7,468 bases of DNA from Phycisphaerales bacterium (GTDB taxonomy: Bacteria > Planctomycetota > Phycisphaerae > SM23-33). The stretch spans positions 3,538 through 11,005 of the forward strand of contig PMBX01000233.1 of NCBI GenBank assembly GCA_003153915.1, given 5' to 3'. A program made the position numbers and the translations under genes. Of this stretch, positions 1 through 7,468 are shown one piece after another (positions within the stretch are counted from its first letter, which is position 1; the number at the start of each line of letters is the position of its first letter). The notes below the pieces were generated by a model that ran no database searches, was not told the origin of the DNA, and saw only the letters and a program-made list of their open reading frames with translations.

Positions 1-327
1 CGCCGGATCGACCGTGGTGAACCACAGCCCGCTGGAGGCGGCCTGGTAGGCGGCCCAGTCGGTGGCATTGCTGACATCGATCCGCTGCACGGAGGGCTTG
101 ACGCCGGGGAAGGTTCCCGGCAGGTCGGTAAAGATACTGATCATATTGTCCACGATGCCCGTAACGTCCGCATTTCCGTTAATCAGCGTCGATTCCTGGC
201 CCGCTAGCGAGGCATCCAATTCGCTGGCGTCCAATGCGTCCACGTGAACGTTTCTTTCACCCGCGCTGGTGAATTTCGTCGTGTCGCCGCCGTTAAAGTC
301 CAGATACACAAGCTGCTTGGGATTGTT
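1..327 (-). other. Beginning of a C-terminal domain with a YLDFNGG motif, cut by the window edge
   Basis: Residues 2381-2489. It opens NNPKQLVYLDFNGG and continues through a polar segment, then NMISIFTDLPGTFPGVKPSV, and ends at the window edge with SGLWFTTVDPA. An L-x-Y-L-D-F-x-G opening is one I associate with secreted zinc-metallopeptidase-type domains, and a PPC-like region upstream would suit this. The decisive HExxH-type motif is not in the window, so a peptidase function is only a suggestion. The frame is open up to base 1. Confidence 0.4.
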
Positions 328-3300
328 GGCGCCCAGGTTATTGTGATTCTCGCCGATGGTATTGCTGACGTAGGCGATCTGCTCACCAGCGGGAAGTTCT
401 CCGATCGCATCCACCAGCTTTGTATCGCTGGAGGCCAGTGTCAGGCCGATCTGGTAGGTGTTGCCCTCCAGATACGGCATGTATAGAGCCAAGTAATACT
501 CGCCCGTTTCAGGCAGTTCGAAAGCCTCGAAAAGGCTGTCGGCGTTGTCAGATAGATTCATGTCCTCAAATCTGGCGACCAGTTCGAATTTGTCATCCGC
601 CGCATTGCCGGTGCCTTGCGTATCCCGCAGGAACAGGCCCATTTCAACGGCATCCCGTGTGGAGCCGAGGTATTCGGCGCTTAAGAACTGATAGGCGCTG
701 GCGGAAAAACCGAATATGTCGATGGTGTCGCCGCCCTCGGCGGTACCACCGATAAACCGGGTTCCACCATCCACCGTCAGCGTAAGAAGCCCGGCATGTA
801 TGGCATCTTCGAAATTATCGGGGCGGTCGGAAAGATAGGTTGTGTAGACAAAGTCCCCGCCGCTGACATTGTTGCCCGAGGGTAGCTGGCCATAAAACTC
901 GCCGTCCAGCAGGGCGCCCCGGGCATCGGCGATGGCGCCGTCCCCGTCCACACTCGCCGCCGTACCGTCCAGCGTCAGTTGATAGTAGTATGGGCCGCCG
1001 CCAAGCGTGTCCTCCAGGTCGCTCCACTCGCCGCTGGTTAACTCCAGCACGAGGCTGAAGCTGTCCTTCTGATAGACCGGTTCGTTGAGGTAGGCCGTGG
1101 CGTTGATGTCCGTGGCGGGGTTGAAAGTCTCGTCGACCGACAGCAGCAGTCCGATCGTCGAGGCATAGCTCAGTGTCGCGGAGTTCACCGGACGGTTGAA
1201 GCTGATGATGAACTGGTTGTTAGTCACCGACACGTCGGTCACCGTCAGGCTGCCGATGCCCAGGTTCACGGTGCCCACCGCGGCGTTTCCGTTCATCAGG
1301 AAGGGCTGCTTGGTGTGGTAATAGACGGCCGGCAGATTGCTGACGGCATAGACACCGTAATACTCGCTGGTTGAACCGCTACCGTAGATGCCGCCCCGGA
1401 CCACTACCTTGCCGATGGTTCCAACCCCGGCTACCAGGTCATCGGTGCTGCCGACGTATCCATCGGCGCCGGGACCGACGCCGGCGGAGATCGTGCAGCC
1501 GGCATACTGGTTGCCGTTGCGTCCCATGTCTCCACCGATGGTCACCAGCTCGATGCTTCCGCCGCCCACCGTATCGGCATCATCCCCGCTGCCGCCGATG
1601 GCCAGGTCGCTGCCCGGATCAAAGCCCGAGAAGATTGCGCTGCCGAACATGTTTCCGGCGATGGTGACTTTGGTGAAGTTGCCCGCCGCCGCGGCCAGGG
1701 CGTTGGTCATCGATCCGACGGTCATGCTGGCGATGTTCCATGCGGAGAAAACCTCCCCGCCTAAATCGCCGCCGACCTTCAGCGTCTTGAGGTCTCCGTG
1801 CGTGCTCAATTGTCCGGTAAATGCGCCCCGAGCGACGGTAAAGGAGTCCACACCCGCGGCGGTGCTGTAGGTTCCCGAGAAGTTTCCGCCAGACAGGTTG
1901 GCCTTTTGAGTTTTACCCCGCAGGACGCTGGTGTCGCCGCTGATACCGTTACTGACGGCCAGACCCAGCAGATCGCCGTTAGTCACCTCGATGTCACCGG
2001 AGATGGCCCCGGTGACATTGAGCGTCTTGATGCTACCGCGGACGGTCAGGTCGCCGCTCATGTTTCCGCCGCTGACCTTCAGGCCGGTCGCGTCGCCGCA
2101 GACAACTTCCACATCCGCGCCCAGGCCCGCCAAGGCCGTCATCGCTTTGATCGCATCGGCCGTCAGCGTGCCCGTGAACGCGCCGTTGGTGGTCCATGCG
2201 CCCACCGTCCCGGCTGTGATGTCCACACCGCTCAAAGCCGCCAGCTTGGCCGTGTTCACGCCGCCCGGCAAAGCCCAGGTCGCCCCGGTCTCGGCCAGGC
2301 CCACCTGGAGCGTGCCAACCCCGCCGTCAATGTCCACGGATCCTATCTTCACGCCAACCCCGGACTGGAGGGAACCCAGCCCGCTGTCGTCGGAAGAAGT
2401 AATTGTGATGGCGTCGGCCTGGGTACCAGAAAGCACCAGCTTGCTCTTGGATGAGGTCCGTTCCAGCACCAGCGTCCGGGTGGTCGGATTGTAATTGGCC
2501 ACCCCGTCGCCCGTCAGAGACAGCGTCAGCCCGCCAACCACCAATGTTGGTCCGTTGGCCGTGCCGGGGCCGAAGTCCGTCCCACTACCCGAAAGGACAC
2601 TGCTGACCCCGTAATCGACGGTCACCGTCGGATGCGATGTCGCCAGCCACTTGGCGTCGATGGCCGTGTCGGCCAGGACCGCGCTGGCATCGGCGCCATA
2701 GCCGCCCTTGACCGTCAGCTTCAGGATGGAGCTGACTCCGTCGGCCTCTGTGTTGTCGCCGGCCGACAGGAAGGCCGCATAGGCCCAGCCGCCCAGGCCA
2801 CCCGGGCCAACGCCCGCGGCGATGATCGTTCCGTTCAGCACCCCGCCGATATCCAATGAGACGATGTTGCCGCTATGCACGGCGCCGGTGATGGGATTGT
2901 CGTCCCCGCCACCGACGGCACCATTGGCGCCAATGTCGTAGCCGGCAAGGATGAACGAATCATCCACCCCGCCAATGATTTTCAATTTGCCCAGCGAGCC
3001 TGCCGACGAGATCGTCGCCCCGCTCATCGATCCGGCCGTCAACTGGGTGACCCCGTCCGCGCCGCGGACCGAGCCGGTCAATGCTCCGGCGATGACGAGC
3101 TTGTCGATGGTCGTCTCCGCGCTGACTCTACCGGAGATGCTGCCTGCGGTCAGCGAAGCGATCCCGCGCCCGGATACGACGTTGGCGGCCAATTCTCCGC
3201 TGACGGATGCCTTTCCGATGCCCCTGCCGGCCGATATCGTGTGACCCGCCAGGACGCCGCCGACGATGTTCAGCACGTCGATGGTTCCCTCCGCCGTTAC

Positions 3301-6300
3301 GCCGGCGGCGAGGTTGCCGCCATTGACGACGACAGCGGCGATGTTGCCGTCGGTTGCCGTGATGTCACCGGTGATGTTTCCGTTGGTGACATCGATCTTG
3401 CCCACCGACTTGCCCGTGATGTTTCCGGAAATCGATCCACCGACCAGCTTGATATTACCGATGGAACCATAACGGCTGGCCAGGTTGCCCACGATGCTTG
3501 CGTTGGCCAACGACAGACCCATCAACGATCCGCCCACCGTCAGGTCGGCCACCAGGTCCAAGGCCGTGTTGAACTTGATGGAGTTGATCGCGCCATAGAC
3601 CGTTAGCGATCCGGAATCCTCATCGATCCCGTCATCGTCCAGGTCCAACCGGCCGCCTAGGGCGCCGTCCAGGATCAACTTGTCGAAGTTTCCGTTGACG
3701 GTGATGTTTCCATACAACGTCCCGTCCACATCGATGGTCCCGATGTCCCCGCCGACGTTGAAATTGGCGTACAAGTGGGCGGCGCCGCTGTTGTTGCCGA
3801 CCCGCAGCAGCTTGAGGTTCTTCCAAACATTGAAGGTCTGGCTGGCGCCGGATCCGGTGTCCTCGGGATTCTCGCCCAGCGATACGTAGCTGGTGAACTT
3901 CAGCAGGCTGCCCGCCACAGTCAGCGAGCCGGTGTATCCCCTCCCGACCAAGATTTCTTCCACATCGCTGTTGGTGTCGTTGGAGAGCGTCTCGATGACC
4001 GCCGATATAACACCGTTGGGCGCCAGGATTCTTCCGATCCTTCCGGCGGAGGTGATCCAACCGGAGATGTCCCCGCCGACCTGGAGGTATTTGAGATATG
4101 CGGTGGAGGGTCCGTTGAGGACCAACTGCGAATTGTCGTAATCGCCGCCGATGACCATGCTGCCGATCAGGCCCGCGACGCGCAGATCGTTGTCGCGGAA
4201 ATCACCGGCCACTGTCATCTTGTTGATCGCTCCGACGCCTACATCCTGCGAGCCGAACTGTGAGCCGAAGAAATCCCCTCGAATGGCGACGGACCCCACA
4301 GTTCCGGGGAAGGACAGGTCATTGTCCTGGAAGTGCCTGGCGCTGAGGTTCCGCAGGCCGTCGGTACCGGTAAATTTACAGTAGAGGATGTCCGCCTCGG
4401 GCCCGACGGCCTCGATGGTCCCGATGTCCGCGCCATTGGCGGTCACCGTGACATTTGACATGCCAGGCCCCCCGGCGCTGATAAGCCCGATGATCGGCTG
4501 GCCAACCTGATAGCCGCCGATGAGCCGCAAAGTTGAAAAGGATATCCCGTTGGAGTCAGAACTGGTGCGCATCGTCCGCAGATAGTGTGCGTGCAATCCC
4601 GTACCGCTGATCTCCGAGCCTGGACCGGAGAAGTCGACGATTCCTACTCCGCCGGTCACAATGACGCTGGTATCGAAGGCGCGGAATTGCTCCAGCGACG
4701 TGGCCAGAATCAGCGCCGTGCACCTTGCCCCATTGGTGCCAATTACTCTCCCGACGGCAGGGACTAACTCCTCCACTGTCTCGCCAAACTGGTTGGTGGT
4801 AGTGACCTGTTGATCGTAAACACCGATGATACTGCCGTTGAGCTGCCCGAAAATGACACTGCCTCGCAGGCGGTCGTTGATATTGGCCCCGGGCGAGACG
4901 GAAATCTCATAGTAAGGTACGTCAATGCGAACTTCGCGGATGTAGCCGCTGCTCATGATCGCGGCCCGGGCCGTCATGGAACCTCCGTCGTCAGCCAGGC
5001 CGTCGCCCACGTTGACATTCTCAATGCTGACGGCCGACCAGATGATTCCGTTGACGCCATCCCACTTGCCCAGCCGCGTCACGCCGTCGGCGTTGGCGCG
5101 GATGGTTCCCACAGCCCCCGTCACCCGCACATCGCCCACGCTCCCGTCGACATCGAGTGTCTCCAACGCACCCTCTACCCACAGACCGTTGACCGTGCCG
5201 TTGAACCAGCCGTACTGCGGCTCGATCTCGGTTCCATCCAATATCAGCGGGTTGGTGCCTTCCGGGACGAACGGGGCAGCGTGGCTTCCGGGAATCCACG
5301 CCCCGGTGACGCCACCCAGGGCGCCAAGGCATCCACCAATGTCCATATCCACGACGTCGGCAATCAACAAACCGCAAACCAGGTCTCCGGGCGTGCGATT
5401 GTGGAACCATATCTGAGGCCGGTCGTTCTCTTCGCCGAAAAGCTCGATATTGTAGATGTTGACCTTCTTGTCGCCAGTGATGGTGATAACGGCTGTGTCC
5501 AGCAAATCGCCGGAGTCATACGCATCATCCACAGGGGTTAAATCCAACCGGCCGATGTCCACGGCCTTGTCCGACCCGACATTGATATTGGCCGAACCGT
5601 TGAACCGCAGATTGGCGATGATGCCCCCCGCGCCGTCATCCACGGGGACATAGGCATAGCTGGCTGTCGGCATGTACGTCACAGGCCCCAGGAACGCATC
5701 CACGACGGGCAGGCCCGCGGCATCATACGTCTGGGTCGGCAGCAGCGTGATGGTTACCCGCCCACCGCCGTCATCGAGCAGCGTTCGAGCGTTCCCGTCA
5801 TTCCAAACGGTCTCCTCCAGCGGCTGGGTCAACCCGCTCATGATCGTGTAGATGGTTCCGCCGATGTTGAGGTATCCAAAATCCCCGCCCGGACCATGTC
5901 GCAAAGTGGGCGCCCACCAGTTCGACCCCACATCGATCAGGTCCACACGACCGGCCGGTCCGCGGCTGTCAGAGTTGACGGTGATGCTAGAGGAACGACT
6001 GAATCTCCGTAACTCATCCAGCCCGAAACTGCCCAGGAACTGGATGACACCGATACTTCCGGAGGCGGTAATGTCGCCCCCCATATAGTCCGTGAAACCA
6101 TAAATGTTCTGGATATAGGCGTTGTTGTTGAATCTGCCGTCGCTGGCCCCGGCCCGGACGTGCGTGTTCATGATGTCCAGCATCGTGGCGACCGAGCCGA
6201 CGTTTCCGTCGGAGGCAATGTCGAGGGTGCTGTAGGAAAGCGTGCCGTCGCTGAAGATCTCCAAGCCCATCGTTCCGGCCTGGACGGCCACCAGGTCCCC

Positions 6301-7468
6301 GTTGCCCTTGGACCAAACGGATGCGCCGTACATCCGGTCCCAGATCAGAACCCCGCCGATGCCTCCGGCGTTTTCGGAAACGATGTTGTAGCCGGCGGCC
6401 TCCCCGGTGGCGTTGCTCTCCCGGCCGTCATAATCCCCGGCAACGTTGATCCCGCCCAGCGCGGCGCGGGTGGCATTGGTGAAGGCTAGGGAATAATCAT
6501 AATCGTCATACACCGAACCCGCAACTCCCCCAAAGACACAGAGATAATAGATGCCCGCCGCCGGAGCGGTGAAGGTCATCGGCTTGGGGGTGCTCCCACC
6601 GGACCCGATATCCTCATCCTCGATAGACTCATAGCCGAAACTGTCCAGCCATCTGCCCTTGGCGTCGAAAAGCAGGACGCGGAGGCTGCCATCGTTACTC
6701 CATCCCTCAATGACGGTGGTCTGGCCGGCCATCAGGGGTAGCGCGTACCAATCCGTTTGATAGTTGGTTAACGTCCCGATCAGCGGTTCGGCGTGCCGCA
6801 CGTCATACCACAAGCTGCCTTCCAGCGTGAAGTTGCCCGTGGGGTGGCTGAGGAACTGGGCATGCTGCATGGTGTCGTTGTTGACATCCACCATCTGCCC
6901 TTTGAGCCAAGCCTCATCAAGCATCGCGTCGGACCAGTTCTCGGAGGCGGTTTCCAATTCATACAACCTGCTGCCCGGATCGTTCTTCTGGTGGAATCCA
7001 GCCTGGACGGATGAGAAGAAGGGCAGTCCCGGATTGATGTTGCTGACGGAGGTGATACTTCGGCCGGCGTAGATCAGCGAGCCGCTGTCGGGAGTCTGGG
7101 TAACCAATGTGCCGCCGTTGTCGTAGACCAAGGCCCCGCCACCGTTTCGCAGGACCACATCACCCAAGTTGCCGCCAACGGAAATATTCCCCCACAAAAA
7201 GCCCGCGTAAATCGTCTCGATATTTCCCCCGGAGGAGGACGTCTGTGGCGCCGAACCGTTCATGACCTCCCCGGAGAGGACTCCGGCGACCATGATCCTG
7301 CCCATTTCCTCGACATCCGGAGAGATCGTGATGCCCGGATACAACGGTTCGCCGGTACCATCCATCCCAGGATAGATGCCAATGGGAACGGCTTTAGCGT
7401 TAACCAGCGCGTCGGTGGTCGCTTCGTAACGGTAGTATTTAGTCGACGACGGCGATTGCAAAGCCCCG
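1..7468 (-). CDS. Giant secreted/surface beta-solenoid repeat protein, partial at both ends
   Basis: Reading every codon by hand on the minus strand, in the register of plus positions 1-3, gives 2489 codons without a stop. No other frame is open for more than a small part of this. The product is Gly/Asp/Ala/Val/Ile/Thr-rich with about seven Cys. It shows long runs of short units ending in motifs such as GDIGTIDV, GNITGDI, GGNMSGDL and GALTGSV, which are typical of parallel beta-helix or beta-solenoid coils. Two PPC-like regions, an Ig-like domain and the opening of a possible peptidase-type domain are embedded in it. Such composition is usual for exported proteins of the cell surface or matrix. 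No signal peptide, anchor or sorting signal can be judged because both termini lie outside. No enzymatic function is shown by the visible part. Adhesion, a structural surface layer or polymer binding are possible roles by inference only. The total protein must exceed 2489 residues. Confidence is high for the reading frame and repeat character, low for function. Confidence 0.95.
433..828 (-). other. Second PPC-like beta-sandwich region
   Basis: Residues 2214-2345. After DRPDNFEDAIHAG comes GGDTIDIFGFSASAYQFLSA, the equivalent of the D-x-D-x-Y/F-x-F-x-x-x-A segment of PPC domains. Then come MGLFLRDTQG with an acidic loop (GNAADDKFEL), the closing FELPETGEYYLALY, and finally NTYQIGLTLA. The order of elements matches the first PPC-like domain at 6475-6885, though the sequences differ widely and the hallmark Tyr/Gly-Gln is less clear. 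Its position just before the putative peptidase-type segment is a natural one for a PPC-like domain, but the assignment is weaker than for the first copy. Confidence 0.55.
841..1275 (-). other. Ig-like beta-sandwich domain (SbsA/Big-type resemblance)
   Basis: Residues 2065-2209. The region opens LGIGSLTVTDVSVTNNQFII and continues SFNRPVNSATL, a pattern like bacterial Ig-like domains in which a strand with F-x-R/K-P-V/M-x-x-x-T-L follows a short N-terminal strand. Later strands include FSLVLELTSGEW and YYYQLTLDG. The end (VDGDGAIADARG, then LLDGEFYG and PSGNN, SGGDF) resembles a recurring ending that I associate with Ig-like domains of large planctomycete surface proteins. Such domains usually act as spacers or adhesion modules. 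The family name is tentative because it rests on motif resemblance. Confidence 0.6.
1321..1644 (-). repeat. Solenoid closing module, copy 2 ('AGVGPG' module)
   Basis: Residues 1942-2049, directly after the second regular solenoid. It contains AIFSGFDPG, LAIGGSGDDAD, GSIELVTIGGDMG, GCTISAGVGPGADG and GTIGKVVVRGGIYG, which parallel the elements of copy 1 at 2641-2964 in the same order. A few extra residues lie between the GG turn and AGVGPG in this copy. It ends in a Tyr-rich stretch (SEYYGVYAV) leading to the Ig-like domain. It may act as the C-terminal cap of the second beta-helix. Confidence 0.65.
1678..2091 (-). repeat. Second regular beta-solenoid: seven tandem units, five of exactly 20 residues
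   Basis: Residues 1793-1930. The unit lengths are 20, 20, 20, 20, 20, 19 and 19. The openings are ATGLKVSGG, IKTLNVTGA, LLGLAVSNG, TQKANLSGG, VDSFTVARG, LKTLKVGGD and IASMTVGS. A further unit beginning FTKVTIAGN at 1677 runs into the second closing module. Each unit repeats strand, Gly turn, short second strand (MSGDLTV, ISGDIEV, ISGDTSV, FSGTYST, FTGQLST) and polar turn. The near-constant 60-bp spacing makes this the most regular part of the window. As with the first solenoid, the DNA copies have diverged well beyond recent tandem duplication. Confidence 0.87.
2092..2640 (-). other. Beta-rich linker between the two regular solenoids
   Basis: Residues 1610-1792. The segment starts with TSHPTVTVDYGVSSVLSGSG, continues through alternating hydrophobic strands (LVVGGLTLSLTGDG, RTLVLE, KLVLSGTQADAITITSSDD), and then re-enters solenoid-like coils (IGSVDIDGGVGTLQVG, VGAWTTNGAFTGTLTADAI). 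It may be a small beta domain that starts the second beta-helix. I see no recognisable catalytic or binding motif. Confidence 0.5.
2641..2964 (-). repeat. Solenoid closing module, copy 1 ('AGVGPG' module)
   Basis: Residues 1502-1609, directly following the first regular solenoid. In order it contains FILAGYDIG, an acidic/glycine run (AVGGGDD), GNIVSLDIGG, GTIIAAGVGPG, a loop with Trp and Tyr, and GVSSILKLTVKGGYG. The same elements recur in the same order in the module at 1321-1644, which also follows a regular solenoid. It probably forms the last wide coils or a cap of the beta-helix. I do not know a named domain for it, and the equivalence rests on manual alignment. Confidence 0.65.
2995..3462 (-). 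repeat. First regular beta-solenoid: eight tandem units of 18-21 residues
   Basis: Residues 1336-1491. Starting each unit at its first hydrophobic residue gives lengths 19, 21, 20, 21, 19, 18, 19 and 19. The openings are IGNIKLVGG, VGKIDVTNG, IAAVVVNGG, IDVLNIVGG, IGKASVSGE, IASLTAGS, IDKLVIAGA and VTQLTAGS. A ninth unit (LGKLKIIGG) begins at 2994 and leads into the closing module. Each unit has a first strand of alternating hydrophobics, a Gly turn, a second short strand (for example ISGNITG, LTGSVRG) and a polar Gly-rich turn. This is the expected pattern of one coil of a parallel beta-helix. The nucleotide repeats are diverged, sharing only short words such as tgatgtttcc. Confidence 0.85.
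3463..4068 (-). other. Beta-solenoid segment joining the 20/24 repeats to the regular solenoid
   Basis: Residues 1134-1335. Coils can be followed through ISGWITSAGRIGRILAPNG, NFNVGGDIGTIDVDGTLYG, NITVNGNFDKLILDGALGG and LTVGGSLMGLSLANASIVG. They are interrupted by two longer inserts, one around 4000-3800 containing SNDTNSDVEEILVGRGYTG and SLGENPEDTGSGASQTF, and one acidic loop at 3645-3619. The pattern becomes regular toward the low-coordinate end, where it runs directly into the eight-unit solenoid. It probably belongs to the same continuous beta-helix. Confidence 0.65.
3619..3645 (-). other. Possible calcium-binding DxDxDG loop within the solenoid
   Basis: Residues 1275-1283 read DLDDDGIDE. 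This places Asp at loop positions 1, 3 and 5, Gly at 6 and Glu at 9, which fits the first nine positions of an EF-hand/dockerin-type calcium loop. Position 12, often Glu or Asp, is Gly here, so the match is incomplete. The loop interrupts a solenoid coil between GALGGRL and SGSLTVYG. Calcium-stabilised loops are common in large extracellular repeat proteins, but binding here is inferred from spacing alone. Confidence 0.4.
4069..4332 (-). repeat. Four protein repeat units with alternating 20/24-residue lengths
   Basis: Residues 1046-1133 divide cleanly after each final GD into units of 20, 24, 20 and 24 residues. Units 1 and 3 open FQDNDL and FRDNDL and end VAIRGD and VIGGD. Units 2 and 4 open FFGSQF and YDNSQL and end MTVAGD and LQVGGD. 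Units 1+2 therefore pair with 3+4 as a tandem 44-residue duplication (132 bp). The hydrophobic spacing and the closing Gly-Asp turn fit consecutive beta-solenoid coils, with the longer units carrying a four-residue loop. The DNA copies are diverged, so the repeat is visible mainly in protein. Confidence 0.75.
4333..6474 (-). other. Long irregular beta-helix-like region
   Basis: Residues 332-1045. The region keeps the solenoid composition but with uneven coil lengths and loops. Recognisable coils include GGDITASGSIGVIQFLGSF (near 6080-6020), GYLNIGGTIYTIMSG (near 5880-5830), VEGALETLDVDGSVGDVRV (near 5170-5110) and ANGADIGTIEAVG (near 4440-4390). Between them are less repetitive inserts: a proline- and tyrosine-containing stretch around 5740-5640 (LLPTQTYDAAGLPVVDAFLG, VTYMPTASYAYVPV), a segment with VITITGDKKVNIYNIELFG around 5490-5410, and one with two Cys at about 5375 and 5330. 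The inserts may be loops or small subdomains projecting from the helix. I recognise no catalytic motif in this part. Confidence 0.6.
6475..6885 (-). other. PPC-like (bacterial pre-peptidase C-terminal type) beta-sandwich domain, first copy
   Basis: Residues 195-331. The segment opens with VNNDTMQHAQFL, which resembles the N-D-T-x-x-x-A-x-x-L opening common in PPC domains. A short strand follows (GNFTLEGSLWYD), then the hallmark DWYALPLMAGQ, a middle hairpin with GSLRVLLFDAKGRWLDS, and the closing FTAPAAGIYYLCVFG and YDYSLAF. This order matches the family, in which the domain is a jelly-roll-like beta sandwich often attached to secreted peptidases and surface proteins, where it may aid secretion or substrate binding. 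An acidic and glycine-rich insertion (ESIEDEDIGSGGS) lies before the last strands. Recognition is by motif only, without a profile search. Confidence 0.78.
6886..7467 (-). other. N-terminal part of the fragment: beta-rich, partly solenoid-like
   Basis: Residues 1-194 of the fragment. The stretch around 7320-7140 reads as solenoid-like coils (MGRIMVAGVLSGEVMNG, then NIETIYAGFLWGNISVGGNL and GDVVLRNGGGALV), matching the pattern seen more regularly downstream. From about 7020 the character changes to a more polar segment with FFSSVQAGFHQKNDPGSRL and several Trp and Glu, which reads as a globular linker leading into the PPC-like domain. The sequence continues upstream beyond the window, so this is not the protein's true N-terminus and no start codon should be assigned here. 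Confidence 0.6.

Noticed and set aside
1798..2454. Plus-strand ORF of 218 codons
   Set aside because: It is antisense to the second solenoid and linker in the same codon register. The coherent repeat protein is on the other strand.
1678..3462. Direct repeats at DNA level that could suggest a CRISPR array or tandem satellite
   Set aside because: Only short words recur (for example gatgtcaccgg near 1990 and 3361, tgatgtttcc near 3372 and 3417). There are no identical repeats with unique spacers, and the periodicity is explained by the protein coils.
2875..3606. Plus-strand ORF of 243 codons opposite the first solenoid
   Set aside because: It lies in exact codon-against-codon register with the giant minus-strand gene. 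GGC/GCC and GAC/GTC codons give open antisense frames in GC-rich repeat genes. Its product is an Arg/Asp/Ala-rich mixture without recognisable domain pattern.
3632..4060. Minus-strand ORF of 142 codons in another frame
   Set aside because: Its translation is Arg/Gln/His-rich and without hydrophobic pattern, and it overlaps the clearly coding minus-strand frame.
4810..5541. Plus-strand ORF of 243 codons
   Set aside because: It has the same antisense codon register as the giant gene, with no repeats or motifs of its own, so it is a shadow of the minus-strand coding sequence.
1..7468. Search for tRNA, rRNA, promoters, terminators, insertion sequences or att sites
   Set aside because: Nothing convincing was seen by eye. 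The window is coding throughout, so signals inside it would need stronger evidence than chance matches.
1..7468. A new multi-gene defence or metabolic system
   Set aside because: Only one gene is present, and its visible parts are structural repeat and beta-sandwich modules. Nothing in the window supports a multi-component system.

Overview
The whole window lies inside one very large minus-strand gene. The minus-strand frame whose codons sit on plus positions 1-3, 4-6 and so on to 7465-7467 has no stop codon, so it encodes at least 2489 residues. Neither the start codon nor the stop codon is present: the N-terminus lies beyond base 7468 and the C-terminus beyond base 1. Residue numbers below count from the first complete codon (plus 7465-7467 = residue 1).

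The translation is rich in Gly, Asp, Ala, Val, Ile and Thr, and I count only seven Cys by hand. It is dominated by parallel beta-helix/beta-solenoid-like repeats of about 18-24 residues, with the recurring pattern hydrophobic-x-x-hydrophobic-x-hydrophobic-x-Gly-x-hydrophobic-x-Gly. This looks like a giant secreted or cell-surface protein. The GC-rich DNA, the extreme length and the mix of solenoid, Ig-like and pre-peptidase C-terminal (PPC)-like modules resemble giant proteins I associate with Planctomycetota and neighbouring PVC bacteria. That assignment is a family-style impression, not proof.

Layout from N to C (high to low coordinates): solenoid-like N-terminal part (7467-6886); PPC-like domain (6885-6475); long irregular beta-rich stretch (6474-4333); four units of alternating 20/24 residues (4332-4069); further solenoid with an acidic DxDxDG loop (4068-3463); first regular solenoid of eight 18-21-residue units (3462-2995); 'AGVGPG' closing module, copy 1 (2964-2641); beta-rich linker (2640-2092); second regular solenoid of seven 19-20-residue units (2091-1678); closing module, copy 2 (1644-1321); Ig-like domain (1275-841); second PPC-like region (828-433); and the start of a further domain opening with a YLDFNGG motif (327-1), possibly a secreted metallopeptidase-type domain whose decisive part is outside the window.

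I see no second gene, RNA gene, CRISPR array, mobile element, promoter or terminator. The other reading frames carry only shadow ORFs. The interest of the window lies in the architecture of this single protein, especially the apparent duplication of a solenoid-plus-closing-module block. I see no evidence for a multi-gene system here.
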